Of a DNA stretch of 64,000 nucleotides, positions 46,464-54,843 are shown piece by piece. The stretch spans positions 124,001 to 188,000 of the forward strand of contig CAWDUI010000047.1 in the NCBI GenBank assembly GCA_963805445.1, in the 5' to 3' direction. Every line of letters begins with the position of its first letter. Position 1 is the first letter of the stretch. The position numbers were made by a program, and so were the translations under genes. Below the pieces are notes generated by a model. The model searched no databases. It saw only the letters and a list, made by a program, of their open reading frames with translations, and had not been told where the DNA came from. The DNA comes from JAENVT01 sp963805445. Its GTDB lineage: Bacteria; Actinomycetota; Acidimicrobiia; Acidimicrobiales; Ilumatobacteraceae.

Positions 46464-46745
46464 TCAGGAGGCTTCGGCGATGGTTCCGTAACGCTGTTGG
46501 GCGGCTTGGGCTGAGGTGCCGAGGAGGGTGCCGATCTTCTGCCATGACAGGCCGGCGGCTCTCGCGGCGACGACGTTGTCGAGTAGTTGTTGTTCGCTGC
46601 GAGCGCGAGCGACGACGGCGCGTTGGAGGAGGTACTCCTCGACCGGGATTTCTTTCGCTCGGTCGGGGTCAAAGTCGTCGAAGCGCTTGGCGAGCTCGTC
46701 GGCGTGATCGAGGATCTCTTGGATTGATCGGGGCATGGTGGTCAC
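46464..46745 (-). CDS. Putative antitoxin with C-terminal helix-turn-helix
   Basis: 93 residues from the GTG at 46745 (or 90 from the ATG at 46736). Acidic N-terminus (ILDHADELAKRFDDFDPDRA) and a C-terminal helix-turn-helix, AARAAGLSWQKIGTLLGTSA then QAAQQRYG. Encoded directly after a small RelE/BrnT-like protein with a 4-base overlap (GTGA). This pair, a short IIASARKHRV... protein followed by an ADELAKRF...QRYG protein, recurs in actinobacteria. The antitoxin/regulator role is inferred from layout. Confidence 0.6.
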   Translation of the reverse strand: MTTMPRSIQEILDHADELAKRFDDFDPDRAKEIPVEEYLLQRAVVARARSEQQLLDNVVAARAAGLSWQKIGTLLGTSAQAAQQRYGTIAEAS

Positions 46746-46963
46746 CTGATGAACTTGGGCCTGGCTGGCATGGCGTGAATGATGAAGTCGATTCCGTTGG
46801 CGCGGCTGACGCCGATCTCGAGGAGTTGGCCGGTGCGACTGGGTCCTATGAGCATGACGAGGTCGTCAAGTTCTAGGACTCGGACGGGTTGTCTGTACGC
46901 GTGGAGGATGTCGTCGTCGTGTACGCGGTGCTTTCGGGCGCTCGCGATGATCACCGGATCCAC
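46742..46963 (-). CDS. Putative small toxin (BrnT/RelE-like)
   Basis: 73 residues, GTG start at 46963. IIASARKHRVHDDDILHAYR, then LVMLIGPSRTGQLLEIGVSR and FIIHAMPARPKFIR: short beta-sheet protein with conserved His and the IHAMPARPKF end typical of small BrnT-like predicted ribonucleases. Partner is the HTH protein overlapping its stop. The toxin role is predicted, not shown. Confidence 0.6.
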   Translation of the reverse strand: MDPVIIASARKHRVHDDDILHAYRQPVRVLELDDLVMLIGPSRTGQLLEIGVSRANGIDFIIHAMPARPKFIR

Positions 46964-47064
46964 GATGTCAACTTATCTTGATATCAGGCCGGGCGCCACA
47001 CACCTGAGCAGATCTGCCGTACTGGGCGGTTGACCCTAGCCATTCCGTGACTATGATTCTGGTC

Positions 47065-47337
47065 ATGTCTGATGTGTTGCCGCTCGCCGAAGTGAAAGCC
47101 AAGTTCTCGGAGATGGTCGATCGCGTGGAACGGCAACACGACCGCATCACTGTCACCCGCAACGGCCGTCCGGCCGCCGTGCTGATGAGCGCCGCCGACC
47201 TCGAAGCACTCGAGGACACCCTCGAGTTGCTCTCCGACCCGACGGCGATGGCCGAGATCGAGCAGGCCCGCCGCGACGTGGTCGCCGGCAATACGGTGTC
47301 GGCCGACGAGATCCGCGCCAAGTACCTGCATCAGTGA
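47065..47337 (+). CDS. Phd/YefM-family antitoxin
   Basis: 90 residues from the ATG at 47065 (an in-frame ATG at 47047 adds 6). VLPLAEVKAKFSEMVDRVER, then ITVTRNGRPAAVLMSAADLE is the standard Phd/YefM N-terminal fold; the acidic C-terminal helix AMAEIEQARRDVVAGNTVSA would inhibit the toxin. Overlaps the RelE-type gene by 4 bases (GTGA). Confidence 0.88.
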   Translation: MSDVLPLAEVKAKFSEMVDRVERQHDRITVTRNGRPAAVLMSAADLEALEDTLELLSDPTAMAEIEQARRDVVAGNTVSADEIRAKYLHQ

Positions 47338-47609
47338 CAGAAGCCATTTGGGCACTACGTGTCGCCGCCTCGGCAGAGCGACAACTGGCGCGCCTGCCCG
47401 AGCGTGTCGCTGCCGCAGTCGTCGAGTTCATGGTCGGGCCGTTGTGCGAGAACCCTCGCAGAGTCGGTCACCCGTTGCAGCGCGAACTGGCAGGACTGTG
47501 GTCAGCGAGACGCGGTGCATATCGCATCGTCTACGAGATCGACGACGCAGCCACGATCGTCACCGTCCTTCGCATCGATCATCGCTCCGACGTCTACCGG
47601 CCCCGGTAG
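47334..47609 (+). CDS. RelE/ParE-family toxin
   Basis: 91 residues, GTG start. LRVAASAERQLARLPERVAA, RRVGHPLQRELAGLWSARRG and AYRIVYEIDDAATIVTVLRI, HRSDVYRPR are the canonical RelE signatures, including the basic residues of the ribosome-dependent mRNA interferase site (R-x-x-Y-R and H-R-S-D-V-Y). Translationally coupled to the antitoxin upstream. Confidence 0.88.
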   Translation: MTEAIWALRVAASAERQLARLPERVAAAVVEFMVGPLCENPRRVGHPLQRELAGLWSARRGAYRIVYEIDDAATIVTVLRIDHRSDVYRPR

Positions 47610-47704
47610 CAGCGCGCAATATCTGCCAACCGGCTCGCTGAATGCCTTGACACGACTCATCACGAGAACGACGCGCGTCGAGTCGGTGTGTAGGTTTCGG
47701 TGCA

Positions 47705-47830
47705 ATGGGTGTCCTGCCGATATTTGCACTCTTGTTCGTCATCGCCTACGGACTGGTGGTCCTGTTGCGCAAGGGCATCGGTGAGACCCGTTGGTCCAAG
47801 GTGATGAAGTACCGCAGATCACACAACTAG
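47705..47830 (+). CDS. Small membrane peptide
   Basis: 41 residues: MGVLPIFALLFVIAYGLVVL and a basic tail (RKGIGETRWSKVMKYRRS). One predicted helix with positive-inside tail. Short, no family, no clear ribosome site; may be a real small protein or chance. Confidence 0.3.
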   Translation: MGVLPIFALLFVIAYGLVVLLRKGIGETRWSKVMKYRRSHN

Positions 47831-47945
47831 ATCACCGGGCCTGCTGGCTGCAGAGCGATCGGATCGGTTCCATAACTGCCAGTGAGATCGCGCATGTTGT
47901 GCTGCGCTCACCATCGCTCTTGCGTTGTCGCGCCGGACCGGGCAT

Positions 47946-48155
47946 TCGGCGCTACCGAGAAGATCTGGGCGCCAAGCTCCAACATCCGGGCCGGTGCGGC
48001 CACCAACTGGCACCCAGATCTGGGAGCGGAGCCCACTCGTCCTGGTGACCTCTGGATCTGGGCGCCATTGATTGATCCCAGCAGGTGGAACCGGGGAGCG
48101 TGGCACCCAGATCTTCGGAGCGTCCGCGAGCAACCCTCCCCGATCCGAACTGCCG
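47946..48155. repeat. 210-bp double-hairpin repeat D, copy 2
   Basis: Same plan as copy 1 (46237-46450): GATCTGGGCGCCA at 47962 and 48055, TGGCACCCAGATC at 48009 and 48101, and the same ends. About 80 per cent identical, same orientation. The gene-free interval 47831-48453 contains nothing else recognisable. Confidence 0.8.
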
Positions 48156-48453
48156 CTCTGCGCTAGCGAGAACGGCCTCGGCGATGTTGAGCACGGTCAC
48201 CGTCACGAACATCGCACCGACGATGCGGGCGTGTTGTCTTGCCATCCCCACGTCAGTCAAATCGTGAGCGTCCTATCGCAACGACGACCACGAGTATCCG
48301 AGGCCATCGTAGGGTCCGCCAACCCCGACGTAGATTTTCCGCGTGTCTCGGCTTGGTTGGAAACCACGGTCGTTTCTCCGACCCAGCTGCTCGCCCGTCA
48401 CGATCCACTGACGAATCTTGTCAGCACGCGTACTCGACACAACCGATCTGCCG

Positions 48454-48696
48454 CTAGGGGTGCCTGCCTTTGCGGACAGTCTGTTGGATAGCCCACGCGA
48501 TTGCTCCACAAGTGAGTCCCAGAAGCCCACCAAGAATTGACGCCGGTACGCCCAGTTCAAAGACCGCGAACCAGGCGGTGGGCCAGTGGACGATGAGACC
48601 GACCACGAGGCCGACAACGCACCCGACGACAGCGCCCGCGACCGCACCTACCATCATCCATGTGAGAGTCAGCGGGCGAGGGCGCATGCTCCGCAT
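48454..48696 (-). CDS. Small glycine-rich two-helix membrane protein
   Basis: 80 residues from the ATG at 48696, preferred over 48753 because TAGCAT lies 7 bases upstream. Two hydrophobic segments (MVGAVAGAVVGCVVGLVVGL with G-x-x-x-G repeats, and LGVPASILGGLLGLTCGAIA). G-zipper helices of this type pack into oligomers. No family recognised. Confidence 0.5.
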   Translation of the reverse strand: MRSMRPRPLTLTWMMVGAVAGAVVGCVVGLVVGLIVHWPTAWFAVFELGVPASILGGLLGLTCGAIAWAIQQTVRKGRHP

Positions 48697-48847
48697 CGAT
48701 CGAATGCTACTGCCCACCTCGCAGGTCGAATCCCGGCAGGTCTCCTGCATCACTTAGTCCCCGTCGGTCGTCTACCGTCAGATCCACCCGCGTCGCCTCT
48801 ACGGCAAGGGACCCACACCGGCCTGACACGAGGATCACAGCGAGCCC

Positions 48848-49039
48848 ATGACAATCAAGCAAAAGCGGCTACTAACGGCGATCATCGTGCTGGTCCAGGT
48901 CATCAGCGCCGTGCTCGCCTGGCGGGACTTGGCTCAGCGGACCGACGACCGGGTACGAGGAAACAAACGGGCTTGGCGGGTGTTCGTCTCGATCAACCCT
49001 GGTAACTCGGTGATCTACTGGCTGTTCGGTCGGCGCTGA
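48848..49039 (+). CDS. Small membrane protein with PLDc_N-like tail
   Basis: 63 residues. KRLLTAIIVLVQVISAVLAW is a membrane helix; the tail NKRAWRVFVSINPGNSVIYW and LFGRR resembles the second half of PLD-nuclease N-terminal/DUF-type small membrane proteins (the W-x-x-x-x-x-N-P-x-x-x-x-x-Y-x-x-x-G-R pattern). Function unknown. Confidence 0.55.
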   Translation: MTIKQKRLLTAIIVLVQVISAVLAWRDLAQRTDDRVRGNKRAWRVFVSINPGNSVIYWLFGRR

Positions 49040-49203
49040 CCGCCTCGTACACAACGCCGAGACGAAGCATCGGTACCTGATCCGCTCGTCCTCGTCCCCA
49101 AGCACCCTCGCACCGGGACGGCCGACAGCCGACGAAGCGGCACGATGCGCGCCAGATACACGCGCTCCGAACTGCCGATCGCGGCGAGAGGTGAGGTGGT
49201 CGA

Positions 49204-49551
49204 TCAGAGTGCGAGATGGAGTCTGATTGCCTCGTCGAGTGCGGCTTGCAGTTCGGCGGTGATCGTCCCGACTTGCGGGCCGATGCGCTCGACAGCGATC
49301 GAGCGGACTTGCTCCGCTTGGGCTTTCGAGTCGGCGACCAATCCGGTGTCGTGAGCAGGGAGCAACACCTGAAAGGGATAGACCCGATCGGTGTTGGATG
49401 TGACGGGGACCACCGTGATGACTCCGCGTCCGAGACGTTGTGCGGCGCTGTTGGCGCCGTCGTTACTGACGATGATCGCGGGTCGTTGCTTGTTGGCTTC
49501 TGCACCTCGGACTGGTTCGAGATCGACGAGGCGGATATCGCCACGTCTCAT
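49204..49551 (-). CDS. mazF: MazF/PemK-family toxin
   Basis: 115 residues. RRGDIRLVDLEPVRGAEANK, QRPAIIVSNDGANSAAQ, GVITVVPVTSNTDRVYPFQV and SKAQAEQVRSIAVERI are the MazF/PemK signatures: SH3-like beta-barrel endoribonuclease that cuts mRNA at specific short sequences. The ATG shares its first base with the stop of the antitoxin gene. A longer ORF upstream is not real. Confidence 0.88.
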   Translation of the reverse strand: MRRGDIRLVDLEPVRGAEANKQRPAIIVSNDGANSAAQRLGRGVITVVPVTSNTDRVYPFQVLLPAHDTGLVADSKAQAEQVRSIAVERIGPQVGTITAELQAALDEAIRLHLAL

Positions 49552-49769
49552 CAGGATTGGCCGTCGCCGGCAGTGGCATCCCACAGGGCGCTGTCGTCGC
49601 TGGCTTCCCATGACGTCCAGGCGTCCTCGTAGGCTGCGCCGAGTTCGGATGCGCGGAGTAGTCGGACCGCCTGATGAACCACCGCAGAGCGTGAGGCGAA
49701 GCCGGCGCGATCGGCATAGGAGTCGAGGAAATCGATGTCGTCGTCGGGCAAGCTCACACTTACTTTCAT
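49551..49769 (-). CDS. mazE: Ribbon-helix-helix antitoxin of MazF
   Basis: 72 residues. KVSVSLPDDDIDFLDSYADR and ASRSAVVHQAVRLLR form a ribbon-helix-helix DNA-binding domain, and the acidic, Trp-rich tail (YEDAWTSWEASDDSALWD) should cover the MazF active site. TAGCAT lies 6 bases before the ATG, and a CTACT-GAT-AGTAG palindrome directly upstream (49779-49791) may be its operator. Confidence 0.85.
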   Translation of the reverse strand: MKVSVSLPDDDIDFLDSYADRAGFASRSAVVHQAVRLLRASELGAAYEDAWTSWEASDDSALWDATAGDGQS

Positions 49770-49775
49770 ACTGAG

Positions 49776-49791
49776 ATGCTACTGATAGTAG
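49776..49791 (-). promoter_or_regulatory. Putative promoter/operator of mazEF
   Basis: Minus-strand TAGCAT 6 bases before the ATG, overlapped by the short palindrome CTACTGATAGTAG. Confidence 0.45.
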
Positions 49792-49917
49792 TAACCAAGT
49801 AGCAACAAGGCGCGCCATCCATATCTGCCAGCGCTCGGCGCTAGCCCTTCGGCGCGCGCGACACCCGGCACTCGGCGCCAGATGGGCGAGACCCGACACC
49901 CAGCGTCCCGTGGAAGT

Positions 49918-50003
49918 GGACGTCCATCCGAAGTGTGTACCTTCGATGCACAGGGGGGTCCATCGAAAGTGCACACTTCGCACGCGGGTGGCGAGTGAAC
50001 AAC
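49918..50003. repeat. Dispersed palindromic repeat A, copy 2
   Basis: Arms 49930-49947 and 49962-49979 (GAAGTGTGTACCTTCGAT with two G-T wobbles) around loop GCACAGGGGGGTCC. Inverted relative to 2533-2621 and about 80 per cent identical with its flanks. The gene-free interval 49792-50170 holds nothing else clear. Confidence 0.8.
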
Positions 50004-50170
50004 CCCCGAACTGCCGACCTGGTTACGTCAGGAAATACGCGACACTCCGCGGTTGTCAAGGAGCGATGGAGTGATGCGGCGCGACGGTGGTGAAACATGG
50101 CTACCTGTGGCTATCGGCTGTTGCCGCCTGTCGAGCAACCCGCCGCCCACGGACCATGGCGAATGGAGTC

Positions 50171-50728
50171 CTAGACGAGTGATGTCGTCGGCAGCGTTCG
50201 AAGGGAACCAGCAGTGAGCTCTGCAATGGCCGGTACGGGGTCGGGATCGAGGAAGCGACTGCCGTCAGCAGCGTCGAACTCGCGGCCAGTGCCGTCCACG
50301 ACCCAGTAGGAAGCCTCGAGGGCGATGCCATTCGGATCTGTGAAGTAGATCGATCGCATGACTCCGTGCTCGACCACTTCGGTGACCTCAGAGCCAGCCG
50401 CCTCGATCCGGGTTCGCAACACCTCGAGGGCTTTCTCGTCCTCGAGGTTGAACGAGATGTGATCAAGTTGAACGGGGTACGGCGCGGGTGAGCCGGCGCC
50501 CTTTCGAAACGTCTCGGCGTCGGCGATCTCGAAGAACGCGACCGTGTTCTGCGGCGAGAGCTCGAAGAAGTAGTGACGCATCGGACCAGCCATGAGAGTC
50601 ATCACGAGTGGCATTCCCAACACGCCGACGTAGAACCGCACTGTCGCGTCCATGTCGTTCGTGACAAGCGCGAGGTGATTCACTCCCTTCCAGACCGGGG
50701 CGTCAGGGAGGTCTGCAGATGAGATCAT
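50171..50728 (-). CDS. VOC (glyoxalase-like) family protein
   Basis: 185 residues. VNHLALVTNDMDATVRFYVG and GMPLV open a beta-alpha-beta-beta-beta module; YPVQLDHISFNLEDEKALEV and MRSIYFTDPNGIALEASYWV close the second. Histidine in NHLAL, His in LDHISF and Glu in LEASYW are the usual metal ligands. Substrate unknown. Divergent from the pirin gene with a shared MarR-like operator. Confidence 0.8.
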   Translation of the reverse strand: MISSADLPDAPVWKGVNHLALVTNDMDATVRFYVGVLGMPLVMTLMAGPMRHYFFELSPQNTVAFFEIADAETFRKGAGSPAPYPVQLDHISFNLEDEKALEVLRTRIEAAGSEVTEVVEHGVMRSIYFTDPNGIALEASYWVVDGTGREFDAADGSRFLDPDPVPAIAELTAGSLRTLPTTSLV

Positions 50729-50781
50729 GCCGTCAATTATGCCGTCTCACGGACCCTGTTCCGTCGGCAAGCATCTCGGGA

Positions 50782-50801
50782 ATAGTTGTGCGCGCAACTA
50801 T
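50782..50801 (+). promoter_or_regulatory. MarR-like operator overlapping the pirin promoter
   Basis: Perfect 7-base arms, ATAGTTG-6-CAACTAT. The right arm overlaps TATGTT (50799-50804), a -10 box 9 bases before the pirin ATG. MarR-family operators often have this TAGTTG-N-CAACTA form. Shared with the divergent VOC gene. Confidence 0.6.
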
Positions 50802-50813
50802 GTTACAACGATC

Positions 50814-51517
50814 ATGACTTTGACCGTTCAACGAGCAGCCGATCGCTTCCTCACCGAAATCGACTGGCTCGACTCCAAGCATTCCTTCAACTTCGGTGGC
50901 CACTATCGCGAGGGCGAAGGCGGCCATGGCCTGCTGCTTGTCAACAACGACGACACTGTCGCCCCCGGTGGCGGCTTCGGTACGCACGGCCACCGCGACA
51001 TGGAGATCGTCACCTGGGTGCTCTCCGGCAAGCTCGAGCATCGAGACAGCGAAGGCAACCACGGCGTGCTCTACCCCGGCCTGGCCCAACGCATGTCGGC
51101 CGGCCGCGGCATCCGTCACAGTGAGCAGAACGCCAGCGACAGCGAGCCCGTCCACTTCGTGCAGATGTGGGTGCTTCCCGACACTGCCGGCGTGGACCCC
51201 GGGTACGAACAGCGTGACATCAATGACGCCCTGGCAACCGGCCAACTCGTGCCGATCGCGTCGGGGAAGGGGCACGACGGTGCGGTCGCGATTCATCAGA
51301 AGGACGCCGTGCTGTGGGGCGGGCGACTCGCCGCGGGCACATCCGTCTCGTTGCCGACCGACGAGCACGTCCATGTGTTCGTCGCGCTGGGCGGTGGCGC
51401 GTTGAGCGAAGGAACATCGTTGGCGACCGGCGACGCTGCGCGCATCAGTGGACCACAGGATTTGCAGTTCACCGCCGACGCACCGGTGCCGAACTGCTGG
51501 TCTGGGCCACCGCCTGA
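50814..51517 (+). CDS. Pirin-like bicupin protein, frame broken near 51485
   Basis: 234 residues joined. The metal site of the first cupin is GFGTHGHRDMEIVTWVLSGK with LEHRDSEGNHG; LYPGLAQRMSAGRGIRHSEQ and FVQMWVLPDTAGVDPGYEQR are family signatures. Many bacterial pirins oxidise quercetin or sense redox state. The end is recovered in another frame (TGAELLVWATA), requiring one missing base near 51485. Start at the ATG 50814 preceded by a leaderless-type -10 within a MarR-like palindrome. Confidence 0.85.
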
Positions 51518-51548
51518 CGCCTCCCGGAGAGGTCCTAGTGTTGAAAGC

Positions 51549-54149
51549 GTGAAGCTGCTGGAGCGTGATCGGGCACTGGCGACGCTGATGTCTGCACGAG
51601 ATGACGCGGCCTCCGGCAGGGGCCGGGTCATGTTGGTGACCGGAGAGCCGGGGATCGGCAAGACCTGGCTCGTGCGTCAGTTCCTGGAGGATCTCGATAC
51701 CAGAACGAGGGTGCTGCTTCGGCACCTGTGACGACCTGTCGATCCCACGACCACTCGGGCCGATCCGCGACCTGGCCGGAAGCGTCTCACGACCGCTTGC
51801 GGAGGCGCTGGCCAGGTGCCGCTCCGCACGACATCCAGACCCTGCTGATCGACGAGCTCGACCAGCCGCCCTCGCCGACGGTGCTGGTGCTGGAGGACGT
51901 GCATTGGGCCGACGACGCAACCCTCGACTCGATCGTGGTGCTCGGGCGGCGCATCGCGTGCGTTGCCCGCACTGATCGTGCTGACGTTCCGCCGAGGCGA
52001 AGCGACGCCCGGGCATCGGCTGCACGCCAGTCTCGCCGCGATCCGAGCCGACGATACGGAAGTCATCGAGCTCGAACCACTCTCGGAATGGGCGGTCACC
52101 TCGATGGCCGGCGAGAACGCCCAGAAGGTCTATGCGGCGACCCGCGGCAACCCGTTCTACGTCAGCGAGTTGCTGGCGTCGCGCACCATCTTCGATCTCC
52201 CTCCAACGGTCGCCAACGCGGTGATCGGTCGGGCGTCCCGGCTCGACGAGGAGGCCCGCCGGCTCGTCGAGCTCGTGTCGGTCGTGCCCGAGCAGGGTGA
52301 AGACATCGTTGCTCGACGAAGTGATGCCGGATTGGGCTGCGTGGGCCGCCGAGCCCGAGCGCATCCAGATGCTGGAGGTCGAGCCGGCATACGTTCGGTT
52401 CCGTCACGAGTTGGCGAGGAACGCCATCAAGTCGAGCGTCCCCATCGCGACGCGGCGCCGGTTCACGCGCGGTTCCTGACTGCGCTGATGGCCGCGGATG
52501 CCGATCCTGCCGACATCGTCCACCACGCCGAGGCGGCCGGAGCCGATGACGTGATTGCTCGAGTACGCGATCGTCGCCGCCCGCCGGGCTGCTGCGTTGG
52601 AGTCGAACCGGGAGGCGTACGCGCACTACCGGCGTGCAGGCGCGTTCATCGACCGCAGCCACCAGCTGAGCAGGCGACCATCCACGAGGAGTTCGCAACG
52701 GCTGCGTACCTGTCATCAGGATCGACGAGGCCCTCGAACACATCCATGAGGCGATCAAGATCTACCGAGAGGTGGGAGACGACGCCGCGGTCGGTCGGTG
52801 TCTACGACTGCTGTCGAGGCTGCACTGGTTCGCCGGCAACGGTGACGAGGCGCACACTGCAGCACTCGAGGCGATCGCCATCCTCGAAGTGCTCGGCGAG
52901 TCGGTCGAGCTGGCCGGCGCATACAGCGGTCTCGCCCAACTCGCCATGCTCGCTCCTGACGCAGACGAGGCGCTGTTGTGGGGCAACCGGGCCTTGGAAC
53001 TGGCGACGCGGCTGGGCGACGACAGCACCCGCGCCCACGCGATGGGCAACCTCGGCGCCATCAGGATGCAACTCGAGTTCGAGGCGATGGATGACCTGGT
53101 CGAGGCTCACCGGTTCGCCGATGCGGTCGGGAACCCGTATGAGGCCGGCGCGTTCGCTCAACAACCTCGGCTACACGCTGATGTGCTGGGCGCGACCCGA
53201 GCTCGCAATGAGCTTCGCCCGTCAGACGCTTGCGTATGCCGAGGCTCACGAGGTCCACACCCTGGCGTCCTACGCGGCAACGGTGATCGCCTGGCTTCTC
53301 TTGCGCGCCGGGGAATGGGACGAGGCCGAACGGGTCACGCAAGGCGAGATCGACAAGGGCATCACCGTGACCCAGCTGCTCGCCAAGACGGTGTTGGCCG
53401 AGTTGGCGGTGCGACGTGGCGATCCCGATGCGGCTGACCGATTGCAGGACCTCGCTGCCCAGGCCAACCGAACGGGCGAGCTGCAGCGGATCACGCCGGT
53501 GCTCGAGCTGATGACCGAGTTCGCCGCTCACCCGTGGCGAGCCGATGCCGACGGAGACGTACCAGAGGATCGTCACCGACTTCTGGCCACGTCGACTGGC
53601 TGGATGGAGTGCGGTGCGAACGAGGGCGTGGGCTGCGGTCGCCGGACTCGATCTCGACATCGCCCAGCCGTCACCGACGCCGTTCTCGGCGATGTCTGAG
53701 CGAGATTGGGCGGGCGCGGCCGAGGCGTTCGGTGAGATCGGATGGACGTACGACCGCGCCTTGATGCTGTCGCTGCTCGACGACGAGGCGTCGTTGACCG
53801 AGGCCATCGAGATCGCCCGCCGGCTGCGGGCTGAGCCTCTGACCAAGTACGCAACCCGACGGATGCGCGAACTCGGACTCCGTGTGCCTCAAGGTCAGCG
53901 TGCCACGACCCGAATCAACCCGCTGGTCTCACTGCTCGGCAGGTGGAGGTCCTGGTGCTGGTTTCGGAAGGGCTGACCAACGCCGAGATCGCCGAGCGGC
54001 TCGTCGTATCTCAGCGAACCGCAGAACACCACGTGGCGGCCGTGCTCACCAAGCTCGGCGCAACAACACGACGCGAGGCGGCGCGCCGCGCGACCGAGCT
54101 CGGGTTGCGCGGCCAGCCCGGTGAACCGCAACGCCGACCCGGCGTTTGA
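51549..54149 (+). CDS. Large LuxR-type ATPase regulator, about eight frame breaks
   Basis: About 860 residues joined from a GTG at 51549. N-terminal AAA ATPase: ERDRALATLMSARDDA, Walker A VTGEPGIGKTWLVRQFL, Walker B PTVLVLEDVHWADDATLDSI, then IVLTFRRGEATPGHRLHASL and AATRGNPFYVSELLAS; a long TPR-like helical middle (LHWFAGNGDEAHTAALEAIA, WLLLRAGEWDEAERVTQGEI); C-terminal LuxR helix-turn-helix EVLVLVSEGLTNAEIAERLV, SQRTAEHHVAAVLTKLGATT. Such LAL/MalT-like regulators respond to unknown ligands. The frame shifts about eight times (near 51722, 51820, 51955, 52310, 52450, 52590, 52740, 53160, 53540, 53930), with protein-like sequence throughout, so error is more likely than decay. Confidence 0.75.
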
Positions 54150-54208
54150 CGACTCCGGCCCCGCATCGGGGCGCCAGCCTTCAAACGCAGGTCGGCCACG
54201 GGCAGGGC

Positions 54209-54781
54209 TCAGGCCACCTCGACGTCGATGGCGACGGGCACGCCGTTGGTGAGCACGTCGAAGACAGCGGAGCGCGAACGCGACTGCTCGACGAGCTCAC
54301 GCAGCACGTCGGCCGGCGCGTCACCCTTGATCGTGAAGCGCACCTTGATCTGCTGATAGCCGTTGCGAACGGCGGCGTCGAGTCCGAGGATGCCGTTCAA
54401 GTCGATGTCACCACTCACGGTCGAGCTCACCTCGGTCAGCGTGATCTTGCGAGCGGCGGCGATGTTGGCGAGACCGGCGGTGAGGCACGAGGCGAGCGCG
54501 TGCAGCAGGAATTCCACCGGGGTCGGGCCGTGGTCCGAGCCAACGAGCACGGCGGGGTGGTCGGCGTCGAACACGAAGGTCTGTGCGTGCTCGCGCTCCT
54601 CACCGACGCCGAAGTAGTCACCGATGCTCGATCGGTTGTGCGTGCCGTTGATCCATTCGTTGTGCGCGCGGAACTGGAACTGCGCGGCAGCGGGCGCCTG
54701 CCTGACGGCGTCGAGCGTGGCGAACAGCGTCGCCGTGTCGACGCCATTGCGGTTGGCCGGCGGGGTCTGGGTGATGGTCAT
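54209..54781 (-). CDS. OsmC-family protein (long form)
   Basis: 190 residues from the ATG at 54781. SDHGPTPVEFLLHALASCLT carries the C-x-T site, with no obvious second cysteine, so it is the YhfA/OsmC-like group rather than Ohr. An N-terminal segment (FATLDAVRQAPAAAQFQFRA, HNRSSIGDYFGVGEE) is typical of the long OsmC forms next to flavin monooxygenases. Third gene of an operon with the FAD monooxygenase (62-base gap) and the PIG-L deacetylase. Confidence 0.8.
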   Translation of the reverse strand: MTITQTPPANRNGVDTATLFATLDAVRQAPAAAQFQFRAHNEWINGTHNRSSIGDYFGVGEEREHAQTFVFDADHPAVLVGSDHGPTPVEFLLHALASCLTAGLANIAAARKITLTEVSSTVSGDIDLNGILGLDAAVRNGYQQIKVRFTIKGDAPADVLRELVEQSRSRSAVFDVLTNGVPVAIDVEVA

Positions 54782-54843
54782 GCTGTGTTTCCTTCTCTGG
54801 TTGTCGCCGGCCGATCCGGCGGTTGGTATTGGGAACGTGATGC

